DNA of 64,000 nt from Leptospirillum ferrooxidans C2-3 (GTDB taxonomy: Bacteria > Nitrospirota > Leptospirillia > Leptospirillales > Leptospirillaceae). The notes under the pieces were generated by a model that was not told the DNA's origin, ran no database searches, and saw only the letters and a list, made by a program, of their open reading frames with translations. The translations under genes were made by a program, and so were the position numbers. Below, one piece after another: positions 34,509 to 43,458 of the stretch (position 1 is its first letter; every line of letters begins with the position of its first letter). The DNA is taken from contig NC_017094.1 of assembly GCF_000284315.1 (NCBI RefSeq), positions 1,519,486 to 1,583,485 on the forward strand, read 5' to 3'.

Positions 34509-34907
34509 TTATCGGTCCTTTTTTAACTGAGAGGGAAAGTTGTCATAGTAATATTCAGGAGGAACGCTTCTTAAGAGATCCGGAAGATCCATCTCCTCAC
34601 AAGTCATCCATGGACCTTCCAACCCATTTGAAGAAAACCAGTGTCCCTTGAATGATTGAAAATATTGCCCATCAGAAAAATACAGGGGGCGGTCAGAATT
34701 TAAAAAGATATAAAGATTGGTCGTAGGAATCAGTGTCGGAACGGGATCTCCGTCAAAGCGAAGGATGGTGGGAGTAATCTTTGAAACCTTAATGGGAGCT
34801 GTGCTTTCCGTTGAACATCCCAGAACGGAAAAAAAAATCAGCATGGACAAAACACCAGATAGGGAAACAGCTCGAAATCCTAACAGTTTTTTTCGCTTGA
34901 CTCCCAT
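34509..34907 (-). CDS. Small lipoprotein of unknown function
   Basis: About 132 residues with n-region MGVKRKKLLG, a hydrophobic core and lipobox VLGC. The C-terminal part reads GHWFSSNGLEGPW then LPDLLRSVPPEYYYDN, a pattern seen in small envelope lipoproteins of several phyla; no function is known to me. The start is uncertain: ATG 34907 gives the best signal peptide, ATG 34934 has AGGGG upstream, and the frame runs to 34991. It is 38 bases past... the caspase gene start lies just downstream on the same strand, so cotranscription is possible. Confidence 0.6.
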   Translation of the reverse strand: MGVKRKKLLGFRAVSLSGVLSMLIFFSVLGCSTESTAPIKVSKITPTILRFDGDPVPTLIPTTNLYIFLNSDRPLYFSDGQYFQSFKGHWFSSNGLEGPWMTCEEMDLPDLLRSVPPEYYYDNFPSQLKKDR

Positions 34908-34932
34908 ACCAAAACCCCATAGAATCCTGATC

Positions 34933-35058
34933 ATGTCGACCCCTAGAAAACCTCTTAAAAATAGTGCGCTCATGATTATTGGCCTTGTCATACTCCTGAT
35001 TTTTGGACTATATCTGGGCTCAATGGAATTGCCTCACTTTACCGCCATGGGCCCTTGA
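34933..35058 (+). CDS. Possible 41-residue single-span membrane protein
   Basis: MSTPRKPLKNS followed by a 20-residue Ile/Leu/Val-rich span and a short tail. It reads divergently from the small lipoprotein (25 bases apart) and its end overlaps the fur-like gene's 3' end. Composition looks like a real membrane peptide, but there is no Shine-Dalgarno and no family is recognised. Confidence 0.35.
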   Translation: MSTPRKPLKNSALMIIGLVILLIFGLYLGSMELPHFTAMGP

Positions 35059-35538
35059 TCGGCCAGAATGTTCTTCCGGATTTTCTTCAGAAACCTTTTT
35101 ACAAACCCCACAGATTCCCTCTATTTCAATCCGGTGATACCCTTCCGAGTAACCTGCCTGCCGCATAATTTCGTGAATTCCCTCTTCAAAGGGGCAAGAG
35201 TCAATGTCACGAATCTCACCACAAACACGACATATCAAATGATGATGGTGGCCAACAGATCCCACAAGATAGACATCATCTCCCGATTCCCTGTGGATTT
35301 TTTCAAGGATCCCCATCTCTAAAAAAAGGTCAATGGCACGAAAGATCGTCGCACGTCCCAATGCCGGATCAGAGACCATCAAAAGCTTTTCAAGATCCAT
35401 GGGCGAAAAGGTAAGAGGAAAAGAGAGGATTGCTTTCAAAATAATATCTCGCTGCTCTGTCAGACGGCAACCTTTTTCTGCCAGCAATGCTGTCATATCC
35501 TCATATGAAAAACGCTTTTCCCTTCCATCAACCCCCAT
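35020..35538 (-). CDS. Fur-family transcriptional regulator
   Basis: 172 residues: N-terminal winged helix (EKGCRLTEQRDIILKAIL, DPALGRATIFRAIDLFLEMG), then the metal-binding domain with GHHHHLICRVCGEIRDID and GICGVC. The two C-x2-C pairs should hold structural zinc and the His run the sensory metal. It could be Fur, PerR or Zur type; by eye I cannot tell. The C-terminal tail (SEENPEEHSGRSRAHGG) is longer than usual. ATG follows GAAGGGG. No obvious target site was found beside it. Confidence 0.9.
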   Translation of the reverse strand: MGVDGREKRFSYEDMTALLAEKGCRLTEQRDIILKAILSFPLTFSPMDLEKLLMVSDPALGRATIFRAIDLFLEMGILEKIHRESGDDVYLVGSVGHHHHLICRVCGEIRDIDSCPFEEGIHEIMRQAGYSEGYHRIEIEGICGVCKKVSEENPEEHSGRSRAHGGKVRQFH

Positions 35539-35564
35539 AAAAGCCCCTTCTCAAAAAGTTGAAC

Positions 35565-36191
35565 CTATTTTGACAATCTGACAAAAGAAAACGCTTTCAG
35601 CGGATTCTGCGGGTACAGGACTTTCTCGATAAAGTCACCAAGAAAATTGAACTCGTTGACAACCCCTGGATAGGTATCGACTGTCACGATCAAAAGGGGA
35701 TCCGTACACCCGTTCAAATAGTTCCCCATTCCAAAACCTTTTGCCGAATTAACCGGAACAGGTGACAGAACATGCAGAAACTTGTCAATATCCTGATGAA
35801 AAAAATACCTCCGGGTCACATGCCCCTCCCAGTCCGTCCACTTGAACTCAACAGCCTGAATATATCCATTGCTTCTGCCAATAAAACGGATCACGACAGA
35901 CTTGTACTGATCCGGAACCTTGACAACGCGATTATGCTCACAGTGGACAACAAAAGGATGGGATGGATCGAGTGCAATCGTGTAAGGAAATTCGTAGGGA
36001 ATCACTTTAGGATTGAAAAACCGATTGATAACCCTGACGATAACACCGTTTGGTGCTGCGTCCGGAGTTAAACCAAGAGAGGACAGGGTTGTCGTTTTTT
36101 TCACCGTCTGACATCCGGACAGGAAGAGTATCCCGGCAAAAAAAGCAACAGAAAAAAAACTCCATTTCACACTTCCCGGACGAAATCGCAT
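35565..36191 (-). CDS. Lipoprotein of unknown function
   Basis: 208 residues. Signal peptide with basic n-region MRFRPGSVK, hydrophobic core and lipobox LSGC at about residue 27. The mature part is beta-rich (VIVRVINRFF, YTIALDPSHPFVVHCEHN, SVVIRFIGRSNG) without a family I recognise. ATG follows GGAGGG. It lies 35 bases upstream... of no partner: the RND gene ends 36 bases 3' of... the gene order on this strand is RND pump, then this lipoprotein, so the two may share a transcript. Confidence 0.65.
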   Translation of the reverse strand: MRFRPGSVKWSFFSVAFFAGILFLSGCQTVKKTTTLSSLGLTPDAAPNGVIVRVINRFFNPKVIPYEFPYTIALDPSHPFVVHCEHNRVVKVPDQYKSVVIRFIGRSNGYIQAVEFKWTDWEGHVTRRYFFHQDIDKFLHVLSPVPVNSAKGFGMGNYLNGCTDPLLIVTVDTYPGVVNEFNFLGDFIEKVLYPQNPLKAFSFVRLSK

Positions 36192-36226
36192 TCAAACACC
36201 CTCCACCAAGGCAATCAATAATCTGT

Positions 36227-39200
36227 TTAGTCCTTCACTTCATTTTTTTGAGAAAAAACATTCCAACGGGCAAAAAAGTCATAAGCAACAGGAACGATAA
36301 ACAATGTCAGCAACATGGAAGAGATCAATCCACCCATAACAACCAGTGCCATTGGAGCACGCAACGGACCACCGGAACCGATACCAAGTGCCATTGGAGA
36401 CATCCCAGCGACCATGGCAACAGTCGTCATCAATATAGGCCTTAACCTTACAGGACAGGCTGCCAAAAGCGCATCCCTTCGCGAATAGCCTCTTTTTCTC
36501 AAAGTATTTGTATAGTCCACCATCAGTATTGCATTTTTTGCCACAAGTCCAAAGAGGATGATCAGCCCCATCGCACTCATGATGTTGAGGGAATTGCCTG
36601 TCAGATAAAGAGCCAACGCTGCTCCGGACAAGGAGACAGGAATCGAGAGTGTAATAATGAATGGCTGGACAAAACTTTCAAACTGGGAGGCAAGCACCAT
36701 AAAGACAGCGATAATGGCCAATCCAATAGCCATCATGAAAGAGCCGATCGCATTGTTCATGACATCTCCCGATCCCCCGAAACGAAGACGGTAATTTCCG
36801 GGGAGATGATCTTTTTTCCATTGGGTGATGTCATCCAATGCCGTCTTGAGAGGGATGTTTCCCGAAAGATTGGATTCAAGGGTCACCGATGGCATCCGGT
36901 CATCACGAACTCGTCTTTTAAACTGAACAGCTGATTCCACCCTTGCCATATCCCCCAAAAGGATGACTTTTCCGGTGGAGGTCATCATCGGCAAGGACTC
37001 CAGATCCGAAGGAGAACTCAGATCCTTGGAAATCATGGATAGATGGACGGGAATGGTCCGGCCATCGACTCTGGCCCATCCGGTATCCATGCCTGCCAAA
37101 TAAAGATGAAGAGTTCCGCCCAATTCACTTGCACTACTCCCGGCTGGAAGATTTTTCTTGGGGACAACAGCCAAAAGCTTCTGTCGCTCACCTTCCCGCG
37201 TCGTGATATCGACAAACCCCTTTGTTTTTTCAAGGTCCATACGGAGGCTCTCAACCAATGATGCCAGCCTCTTTCTGTCCGGTCCCTGAAGAATGATCTG
37301 AATTGGGACATCCGTTCCATTACCACCAAGAGGTGAAAGATGATCTATCGAAAAATCAATGGCCGGGTAGGTCAGAAGAAGCTTCCTCAAATGAACGATA
37401 GCGTCTTCTTCCGAAGTTTTCCTCATGGACAATGGCTTCATCAATACATAGAAATATCCTCTGTTGGACGAACCACCGTAAGAATTTCCAATCTGGTAAA
37501 AAACAGAGTCGATCCCTTTTTGTTGTCGGATTTTTGAAGCAACATCCTTAAAAATTGTTTTGGAAAAGTCGATCGAAGAAGCCTCTCCCGCCGTCATCCT
37601 CACGACAAAAGCTCCATCATCTGTCCGTGGGACAAGATCAGCGCCCAACAAATAGAGAATCCCCGCAGCAAGCGCAATCGACAAGAAACCCACCCCGGCA
37701 ACAGAACCGGGATGATCAAGAGCTTTTATCAAAAGGGCGCGATATTTTGAAATCAGTGCATCCATTTTCCCATCAAGGACTCTTGATGAAACAGATTTCA
37801 TCCCTGATCCGGAAGAAAAATTCATCATCACAGGAATCAAGGTTAAAGAAACCAGCATGGAAACAAGCACCGCAAAGGAAACGGTCAGACCAAACTCGAA
37901 AAAGAACTTTCCGATAATGCCATGCATGAAGGCAACAGGGGCAAAGACAGAAATGATGGAAAAAGTGGTCGCCATGACCGCCATCCCGATTTCCCCGACA
38001 CCATCTGAAACAGCCTGATCAAAGGGTTTCCCCATCTGCCCATGGCGGTGAATATTCTCAAGGACAACAATCGCATCATCCACCAGGATTCCGACAACCA
38101 GGGAGAGTCCCAGCATTGTCATATTATTAAGAGAGAAGTGAGCCATTTTCATCATCAGAAATGTCGCAATCACCGATGATGGGATCGAAATGGAGGCAAT
38201 CATTGTTGTCTTGAAGCTCCCTAAAAAGATCCAAATTACCAATACGGTTAAAGCACCACCGAAGAGAAGCGTCTCAAGAAGCTCCCGATTGTTTTTCCGA
38301 ATCATCTCCGAGCGGTCCATGCGAATAACGGGATCAAGAACGATCGATTGTCCATTTACACCAGAAACGGCAGCAACGGCTTTCCTCTCCAGTATGATCT
38401 TTCGGATCTTGCCGGAAAGGGACAATCCATCAGCACCCTTTTTCTTGAATATCCTCAACCCGATGGCTCGCGTTCCATCGATCCTGAAAATTTCGGTTTC
38501 CCTGACCGGACCGATGGAAATGGTCGCAATCCTTGAGAGTGGAATCGTCCTGCCTTTCCCATCCGGAACAGGAAGGGAAGAAAGAGATGCCACAGTCGAC
38601 TCGGAATCGAGTGTTTCAACCATTATTTCTTCCTTGCCGGAAGTCATTGTTCCTGCCGGAATGGACAGTCCGACCTTTTTCAGGGATTCAAGGACCGATG
38701 TCACCGGAACCAGATACTTTGTGAGCTCCTTCCTGTGCAAACTGATATGAAGGACCTCCCTTGCAGGAAAGATCGGCTTCACATCTGCAACCCCCGAAAG
38801 CTTTCTGATGGGGGTGACCAGATTCATCATCGCCCAATCCGTTATGACACGAGAATCCATTGAGTCCGGAATCGGGAGGATCACCCATAAAAGTGGCAAG
38901 GAGGTCGGATTGACGACCGATATGATTGGTGGAGCCGTTCCAGAAGGGAGGCTTGGTGAAACACTTTCAACCTTTTCCTGAAGTCTTGGGTAAATCAGAC
39001 GGGGATCGGAATGTTCCGAAAAAATTGCAGTCAGGGAAACCACCCCGGAAAGGCTGACCACATGGAGATGCTTGAGACCCGGAAGACTTGAAAGGGCTTC
39101 TTCAACCGGAGGAACCACTGTCTTTTCAAGGACCTTTGAAGAAACACCAGGCAGAAGATATGTCACGGAAAGGATTGGGAAAGACACCCTGGGAAAAAGA

Positions 39201-39304
39201 TTTCGCCCAAGGGAAAAATAGGAGTATAGGCCCGATGAGATCAGCGCAATAAAGATAATCAGGGTTGTAACTGGTCTTTTGATTGCGAATGTTGAAAGAA
39301 ACAT
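36227..39304 (-). CDS. RND-family efflux transporter (AcrB/HAE1-like), no partner nearby
   Basis: 1025 residues, full length for an inner-membrane RND pump. N-terminal span FAIKRPVTTLIIFIALI, the porter domains, TM4 with the proton-relay pair GILVDDAIVVLENIHRHG, and the second half with FGLVAKNAILMVDYTN and RPILMTT typical of the family. It probably exports drugs, lipids or metals using the proton gradient. No membrane-fusion or TolC-type gene adjoins it; the next gene on this strand is a lipoprotein. ATG follows GGGGGCC. Confidence 0.92.
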   Translation of the reverse strand: MFLSTFAIKRPVTTLIIFIALISSGLYSYFSLGRNLFPRVSFPILSVTYLLPGVSSKVLEKTVVPPVEEALSSLPGLKHLHVVSLSGVVSLTAIFSEHSDPRLIYPRLQEKVESVSPSLPSGTAPPIISVVNPTSLPLLWVILPIPDSMDSRVITDWAMMNLVTPIRKLSGVADVKPIFPAREVLHISLHRKELTKYLVPVTSVLESLKKVGLSIPAGTMTSGKEEIMVETLDSESTVASLSSLPVPDGKGRTIPLSRIATISIGPVRETEIFRIDGTRAIGLRIFKKKGADGLSLSGKIRKIILERKAVAAVSGVNGQSIVLDPVIRMDRSEMIRKNNRELLETLLFGGALTVLVIWIFLGSFKTTMIASISIPSSVIATFLMMKMAHFSLNNMTMLGLSLVVGILVDDAIVVLENIHRHGQMGKPFDQAVSDGVGEIGMAVMATTFSIISVFAPVAFMHGIIGKFFFEFGLTVSFAVLVSMLVSLTLIPVMMNFSSGSGMKSVSSRVLDGKMDALISKYRALLIKALDHPGSVAGVGFLSIALAAGILYLLGADLVPRTDDGAFVVRMTAGEASSIDFSKTIFKDVASKIRQQKGIDSVFYQIGNSYGGSSNRGYFYVLMKPLSMRKTSEEDAIVHLRKLLLTYPAIDFSIDHLSPLGGNGTDVPIQIILQGPDRKRLASLVESLRMDLEKTKGFVDITTREGERQKLLAVVPKKNLPAGSSASELGGTLHLYLAGMDTGWARVDGRTIPVHLSMISKDLSSPSDLESLPMMTSTGKVILLGDMARVESAVQFKRRVRDDRMPSVTLESNLSGNIPLKTALDDITQWKKDHLPGNYRLRFGGSGDVMNNAIGSFMMAIGLAIIAVFMVLASQFESFVQPFIITLSIPVSLSGAALALYLTGNSLNIMSAMGLIILFGLVAKNAILMVDYTNTLRKRGYSRRDALLAACPVRLRPILMTTVAMVAGMSPMALGIGSGGPLRAPMALVVMGGLISSMLLTLFIVPVAYDFFARWNVFSQKNEVKD

Positions 39305-39622
39305 TGGCCCCCGGATACCGTTTCGGATTCACGACCAATCCCGAGATTGGGAAACACGAAAGGAATGATCAAAATCATGGTTGTCTTTAGACTCTTCAGA
39401 CGGCTCATGGAGAGTCCCTGTTCCCATAAACACTTCCTGAGAAGGCAAGCAAGTTCACCTTCCCCAATCTTGGGAGAATTTGATCTGACTGTTCTGGTGG
39501 CCTACTATAGCAGAGAAGGGGGAGATCAGAAAGATTTGATTTTCCGGAAAAGGGTTCCATTCCCGGCTGTCTTTCCACCGGATCGGGTGACCTGACGTTA
39601 CAGTGAAAAAGGATGAATCCTG
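39305..39622. other. Divergent intergenic region with a promoter and two small palindromes
   Basis: 318 bases between the RND pump (minus) and the thioredoxin-like lipoprotein (plus). It contains CCAATC (39335-39340) with GATTGG (39345-39350), close upstream of the pump start, a similar CCCAA/TTGGG palindrome near 39463-39475, and the promoter at 39480-39508. The paired palindromes might bind a regulator of the pump. No other feature seen. Confidence 0.4.
39480..39508 (+). promoter_or_regulatory. Promoter candidate for the thioredoxin-like lipoprotein
   Basis: TTGATC (39480-39485), 17-base spacer, TACTAT (39503-39508). Both boxes keep four of six consensus bases; spacing is ideal. Predicted leader is about 108 bases. 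Confidence 0.45.
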
Positions 39623-40105
39623 ATGAAAAAAATGGGTTTCCTGTTTGTCTGCTTCCTCTTGATCGGAGGGTGCAACTGGTTTCTTTCCTTCCCGAAGGAA
39701 GGAACAATGGCCCCCATCAGCCACAATCCCGTGCTCAGGATCGGTGAACGCTACACGGATCTCTGCACGATGAATGTGCCGGACCATCTTCACCGGGAAA
39801 GCGTCAGCCATGCTCTGTTCCACCATCGTCCGTTCCTGATTTTTTTTGGAGCCCCGGTCCATTGCACGCCATGCGTCCATGAAGCCCGACTAATTGGTGG
39901 ATTGATGGATCTCTACAGAAGCCGGATGGCTTTTATCCATATCGATGACTATGAGGATTCGGAACAGCAGACTGTCCACGACTGGCGCGTTCATGGAGAA
40001 CCATGGGTTGCAATCATCAATCAAAAAGGTGTAATCGCAAAGGTTATTCCCGGTGATGCAAGTTACGGATCCCTGAATAAAATCATTCAGCACACTATCC
40101 GCTAG
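39623..40105 (+). CDS. Thioredoxin-like lipoprotein
   Basis: 160 residues. Signal peptide MKKMGFLFVCFLLIGGC ends in a lipobox (IGGC, residue 17). The mature part is a thioredoxin-like fold with the redox motif HCTPC (in GAPVHCTPCVHEAR, about 83-87), a strand FIHIDDYED and GEPWVAIINQKG, where the Pro-Trp pair stands where the cis-proline loop would be. It is probably an envelope disulfide oxidoreductase or redox sensor. Convergent with cca, 12 bases apart. Confidence 0.75.
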   Translation: MKKMGFLFVCFLLIGGCNWFLSFPKEGTMAPISHNPVLRIGERYTDLCTMNVPDHLHRESVSHALFHHRPFLIFFGAPVHCTPCVHEARLIGGLMDLYRSRMAFIHIDDYEDSEQQTVHDWRVHGEPWVAIINQKGVIAKVIPGDASYGSLNKIIQHTIR

Positions 40106-40117
40106 CACCCCCAAGGC

Positions 40118-41431
40118 TCAGGTCCGGAGCATTTCACTCCGGACCCATTGGAGCGCTTCTTCCCGGGAGGTAATTTTCCCTTCCCTCACGCGTTCATCAA
40201 CAGATTTGAGCATTTCACCGACCCGCTTCCCGCCAGGGATCCCCATCCGCAGTAAATCCTCTCCGGAAATAAACGAACTCTTGAGAATGTTTTCTGAAAA
40301 AGAACTTAACCTTGACAAAAGATTCTTCCGATCGTCCATTCGAGATTGGGGCATGAGCCACCCGTACCGGGAGCCCGTTTCAACAACATGTTGGGAAATG
40401 ACCCTCAAAAACTTGCCCGGGTTCATCTCTTTTCCGGAAGACACGGAAGGCTCCGATATGACATCCTTCAGGATGCTCCCTACCTTTCCCTCCAAACCGA
40501 AAAACCGGATTCCAGACTCCAGATCCTCCGAAGGAAGCTCCTTCAGAATGGGCAGATAAAAAAAGGTTTCTCCATGACACCACTCCCTGAGCAAGGACCA
40601 CTTCAAGGGAAGAAGAGAAGACACGCTCCCCCCAAAGATCATTTTAACAAGCCAAACAACCTCCAGAAGAGAACCCTCCAGAGTTTGGCTCCAAATGGCT
40701 TTTGGAAAAAGGGACCACATCAATCCCGATAGATAAATCCGCTTCAAGACATCAACAGGTTCTTTTTCAAGAAAAATTCTGACAAACTCTTTTCGGATAC
40801 GTGTTCCTGAAATCGTGAGGACGCTCTTTTGGGAAACACCTTCAGAGAGCAGCGATTGAGTCCCTTCTTCCCACTTAAAGGAAAAACGGGAAAGCAGACG
40901 GAAACCCCGAAACATTCGGGTAGGATCATCCCGGAAAGAGTTTCTGTGTAAAACTCTCAATACTCCAGAATGAATATCTTCTCGGCCACCAAACGGGTCT
41001 ATCAGCCGATCCTGGCAATCTCCAACCTCTTCGAGTGGCCATGCCATCGCATTAATGGAAAAATCCCTTCGCCCCAAATCTTCGAGGAGGGTTGCTGGAG
41101 TCACAATGGGAAGAGCTCCAGGGCTTTCATAAACTTCCGTTCTTGCCATCGCAATATCGACATGAATATCTCTTCCGTGTTTTACCCAGAACCTTGCCGT
41201 ATTGAACCTTGGCTCAAAAATGACCTCGCAGGAGAGGTTTTTAGAAATTCGTTCACTCCATTTCAAGACATCTCCCGAAAGACAGATATCCACATCCCGG
41301 AGATCAGGAGGACCATACCCGGAAAGTAAAAAATCCCGAACAAGGCCCCCTACCAGAAAAGCTTTTCCATCTGGAGGGGGGGGAATCCACTTGAAGATCA
41401 GTCGGGAAACACCGAGAAGATTGGACACCAT
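40118..41431 (-). CDS. CCA-adding tRNA nucleotidyltransferase / poly(A) polymerase family
   Basis: Class II nucleotidyltransferase of about 437 residues. Seen: FLVGGLVRDFLLSG, the catalytic DVDI pair, RRDFSINAMAW, DPFGGREDIHSGVLRVLH and FRDDPTRMFRGFRLLSRF. It should add or repair the CCA end of tRNAs, though CC-adding, A-adding and poly(A) enzymes share these motifs. ATG at 41431 follows GGGGAGGGGAATTT; a frame to 41593 exists but adds unlike residues. No HD domain is evident at the C-terminus. Confidence 0.88.
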   Translation of the reverse strand: MVSNLLGVSRLIFKWIPPPPDGKAFLVGGLVRDFLLSGYGPPDLRDVDICLSGDVLKWSERISKNLSCEVIFEPRFNTARFWVKHGRDIHVDIAMARTEVYESPGALPIVTPATLLEDLGRRDFSINAMAWPLEEVGDCQDRLIDPFGGREDIHSGVLRVLHRNSFRDDPTRMFRGFRLLSRFSFKWEEGTQSLLSEGVSQKSVLTISGTRIRKEFVRIFLEKEPVDVLKRIYLSGLMWSLFPKAIWSQTLEGSLLEVVWLVKMIFGGSVSSLLPLKWSLLREWCHGETFFYLPILKELPSEDLESGIRFFGLEGKVGSILKDVISEPSVSSGKEMNPGKFLRVISQHVVETGSRYGWLMPQSRMDDRKNLLSRLSSFSENILKSSFISGEDLLRMGIPGGKRVGEMLKSVDERVREGKITSREEALQWVRSEMLRT

Positions 41432-41737
41432 AAATTCCCCTCCCCGTTCCTCGCGTTGATGCAAGCGTTTCTCCTTTAGAAAAACTGTACAAGCAAAAGC
41501 TGGACAATGTTCCATCGACCAAGGCAATCGGCGGAATCCACCATGGGACCCTAAAAATAGCAACCTTTTCCCGACAGGACAAACGTTATTCAAAAAGCTA
41601 AATGAGTTGTCCTAAAAACAGGGAGTGATCAAAACAGATGGAGCAATCCGGACAGATTTGATAGAATTCCCGAACACACTGTAAAATCTCCAAAAGGAGC
41701 CTTCGTCAGGAGCTTAAACGAGGAGAGAGGCAAGCGC
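41432..41737. other. Divergent intergenic region between cca and the TPR gene
   Basis: 306 bases. The TPR gene's promoter is at 41658-41687. Part of the stretch is open in frame with cca (to 41593), which I read as chance. Nothing else identified. Confidence 0.4.
41658..41687 (+). promoter_or_regulatory. Sigma-70-type promoter for the TPR gene
   Basis: TTGATA (41658-41663), 18-base spacer, TAAAAT (41682-41687); each box is one mismatch from consensus. Predicted leader is about 44 bases. Confidence 0.6.
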
Positions 41738-43441
41738 ATGATTCCGGAAATATCTGAAAAAGCCCAGGAAGAACCCAGACAAACCATCCTGCTCATTCAT
41801 CATGTCGGAGAAATGGTCAACAGGGGAGATCTTGAGGGAGCGCTCCTCCTGATCGACGAAGCTCTTCAAAAAAATCCGGAATCATCCAGAATCAAGGCCG
41901 AAAAAGGAAAGATACTCGAACTCTCCGGCCGAACCCGGGAGGCTGAAGATCTTTATTGGAGTTCCTTTGAACCGGCAAACTCCAATTGTCCAGAGTCCTT
42001 TCTCTATCTTGCCTCCCTCAAAATGAATGCGGGAGATCTGCAAAAGGCCCTTTGGTTACTTGAAAAAGGGCTAGAACGATTTCCCGAAAACCAATTCATC
42101 CTTCTCGAAGCAGGCATTGTTTCTGCACTTTTAGGAAAATGGTGGCTGGCTCTCGACCGTCTGAATGCCCTGGTCCGGACAAAAACACCTCCAGTAGAGG
42201 CGATCATGGCATGGGGAGCACTCATTACAAGACTTGCTCTTGTCGAGGATTACCCAGAGCTTGTCACCCGATATCGGACAATTGCCGATCGGAACCCTTC
42301 TGACATTGACAGCCGAATTCTGTATGTCCACGCATTGGAAATTGCCGATCAAAAAAGAAAAGCCCTAAAGGAAATCAAGGGACTCGAAAAAATCTTTACC
42401 AAATCTCCTGTTCTTCTCAGAGAAATGGGTCGAGTCCTCATGAACAACAATGAATATGCCCAGGCAATCGATTCCTTTCGACGAGTGCTTGATCTTGAGG
42501 GCGACTCCCCCTCCCTTCGTCACACAATGGCCATGGCACATAAACTGAACGGAAAACCACTGGCAGCACTCGAATCCATCGGAAGAGCCATCGAACTTGA
42601 GCCCGACAATCCCGAGCATAGCCTGCTCATGGGACAAATCGTTTTGGATATGGGAGATCTTGACCGGGCAAGCACCATCATTCACCAACATCAGCATGCC
42701 CCATCTTTTCGAAATCTCGGTGATCTTTATGTGCAAAAAAAGAAATGGGGACAGGCGACTGAAGCCTACCTCCGAGGGTTCGAGATTCACCCGACTCCCG
42801 AAACGGGAGAGGAAATACTCCGGCTCATTGAAAAAAAAGGCGGGGAACCTTTCGTCTTCATGGAAGTTATGGCCTGGATGGACCTTTTCTTCCCCAAGAG
42901 GATTCCCTCCCGATACCGAACAGCATCATTCCTTGACACATTCCTCAAAAGAATAAAACCTTTAAAAGAAGATACAGAAACGATCGCCATTAAAGCCATT
43001 GCGACCTACTTCCGGGGAAAAACAAACGATGCCATTCCCATGCTTGAAAAAGTGGTCACAATTGATCCCCTGAGTGAAGTTCTTTTCTGGATGATTTCAC
43101 TGTGTTATGAAATGACAGGGAACATTCCAAAGGCGATTGACGCGGCCACAAAAGTTTACCAGAACTCCAGAGAGCCAGTGACCCTTTTCTATACCTTGGG
43201 GAGGCTTTATCTGAAAAAAGGGACATCTGTTGAAGAAATTCATGCTCTAAGAGAAAAGTTCATCTCCCACCATGGACCAAAAGCGGGATTTTTCAGAGTC
43301 ATGACCGAGTTTCACCTTGGACAAAATGACTGGCAAAAAGCCATTGAGTGCTTGCAGGAAGGTATGCAGCGATCACAGGAAAATATTGCCCTCTTTCCCG
43401 ACTATCAGCGACTGCTCGAAGAAAAAGCTCTATCCCGCTGA
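41738..43441 (+). CDS. Cytoplasmic TPR-repeat protein
   Basis: 567 residues made almost wholly of helical TPR-like repeats, for example GDLEGALLLIDEALQKNPES, GDLQKALWLLEKGLERFPEN, NEYAQAIDSFRRVLDLEGDS, GKPLAALESIGRAIELEPDN, GNIPKAIDAATKVYQNS and NDWQKAIECLQEGMQ. No signal peptide or membrane segment. It probably scaffolds protein contacts; the partner is unknown. Convergent with the ppx/gppA gene, 17 bases apart. Confidence 0.85.
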   Translation: MIPEISEKAQEEPRQTILLIHHVGEMVNRGDLEGALLLIDEALQKNPESSRIKAEKGKILELSGRTREAEDLYWSSFEPANSNCPESFLYLASLKMNAGDLQKALWLLEKGLERFPENQFILLEAGIVSALLGKWWLALDRLNALVRTKTPPVEAIMAWGALITRLALVEDYPELVTRYRTIADRNPSDIDSRILYVHALEIADQKRKALKEIKGLEKIFTKSPVLLREMGRVLMNNNEYAQAIDSFRRVLDLEGDSPSLRHTMAMAHKLNGKPLAALESIGRAIELEPDNPEHSLLMGQIVLDMGDLDRASTIIHQHQHAPSFRNLGDLYVQKKKWGQATEAYLRGFEIHPTPETGEEILRLIEKKGGEPFVFMEVMAWMDLFFPKRIPSRYRTASFLDTFLKRIKPLKEDTETIAIKAIATYFRGKTNDAIPMLEKVVTIDPLSEVLFWMISLCYEMTGNIPKAIDAATKVYQNSREPVTLFYTLGRLYLKKGTSVEEIHALREKFISHHGPKAGFFRVMTEFHLGQNDWQKAIECLQEGMQRSQENIALFPDYQRLLEEKALSR

Positions 43442-43458
43442 GGATATGACACACACGT

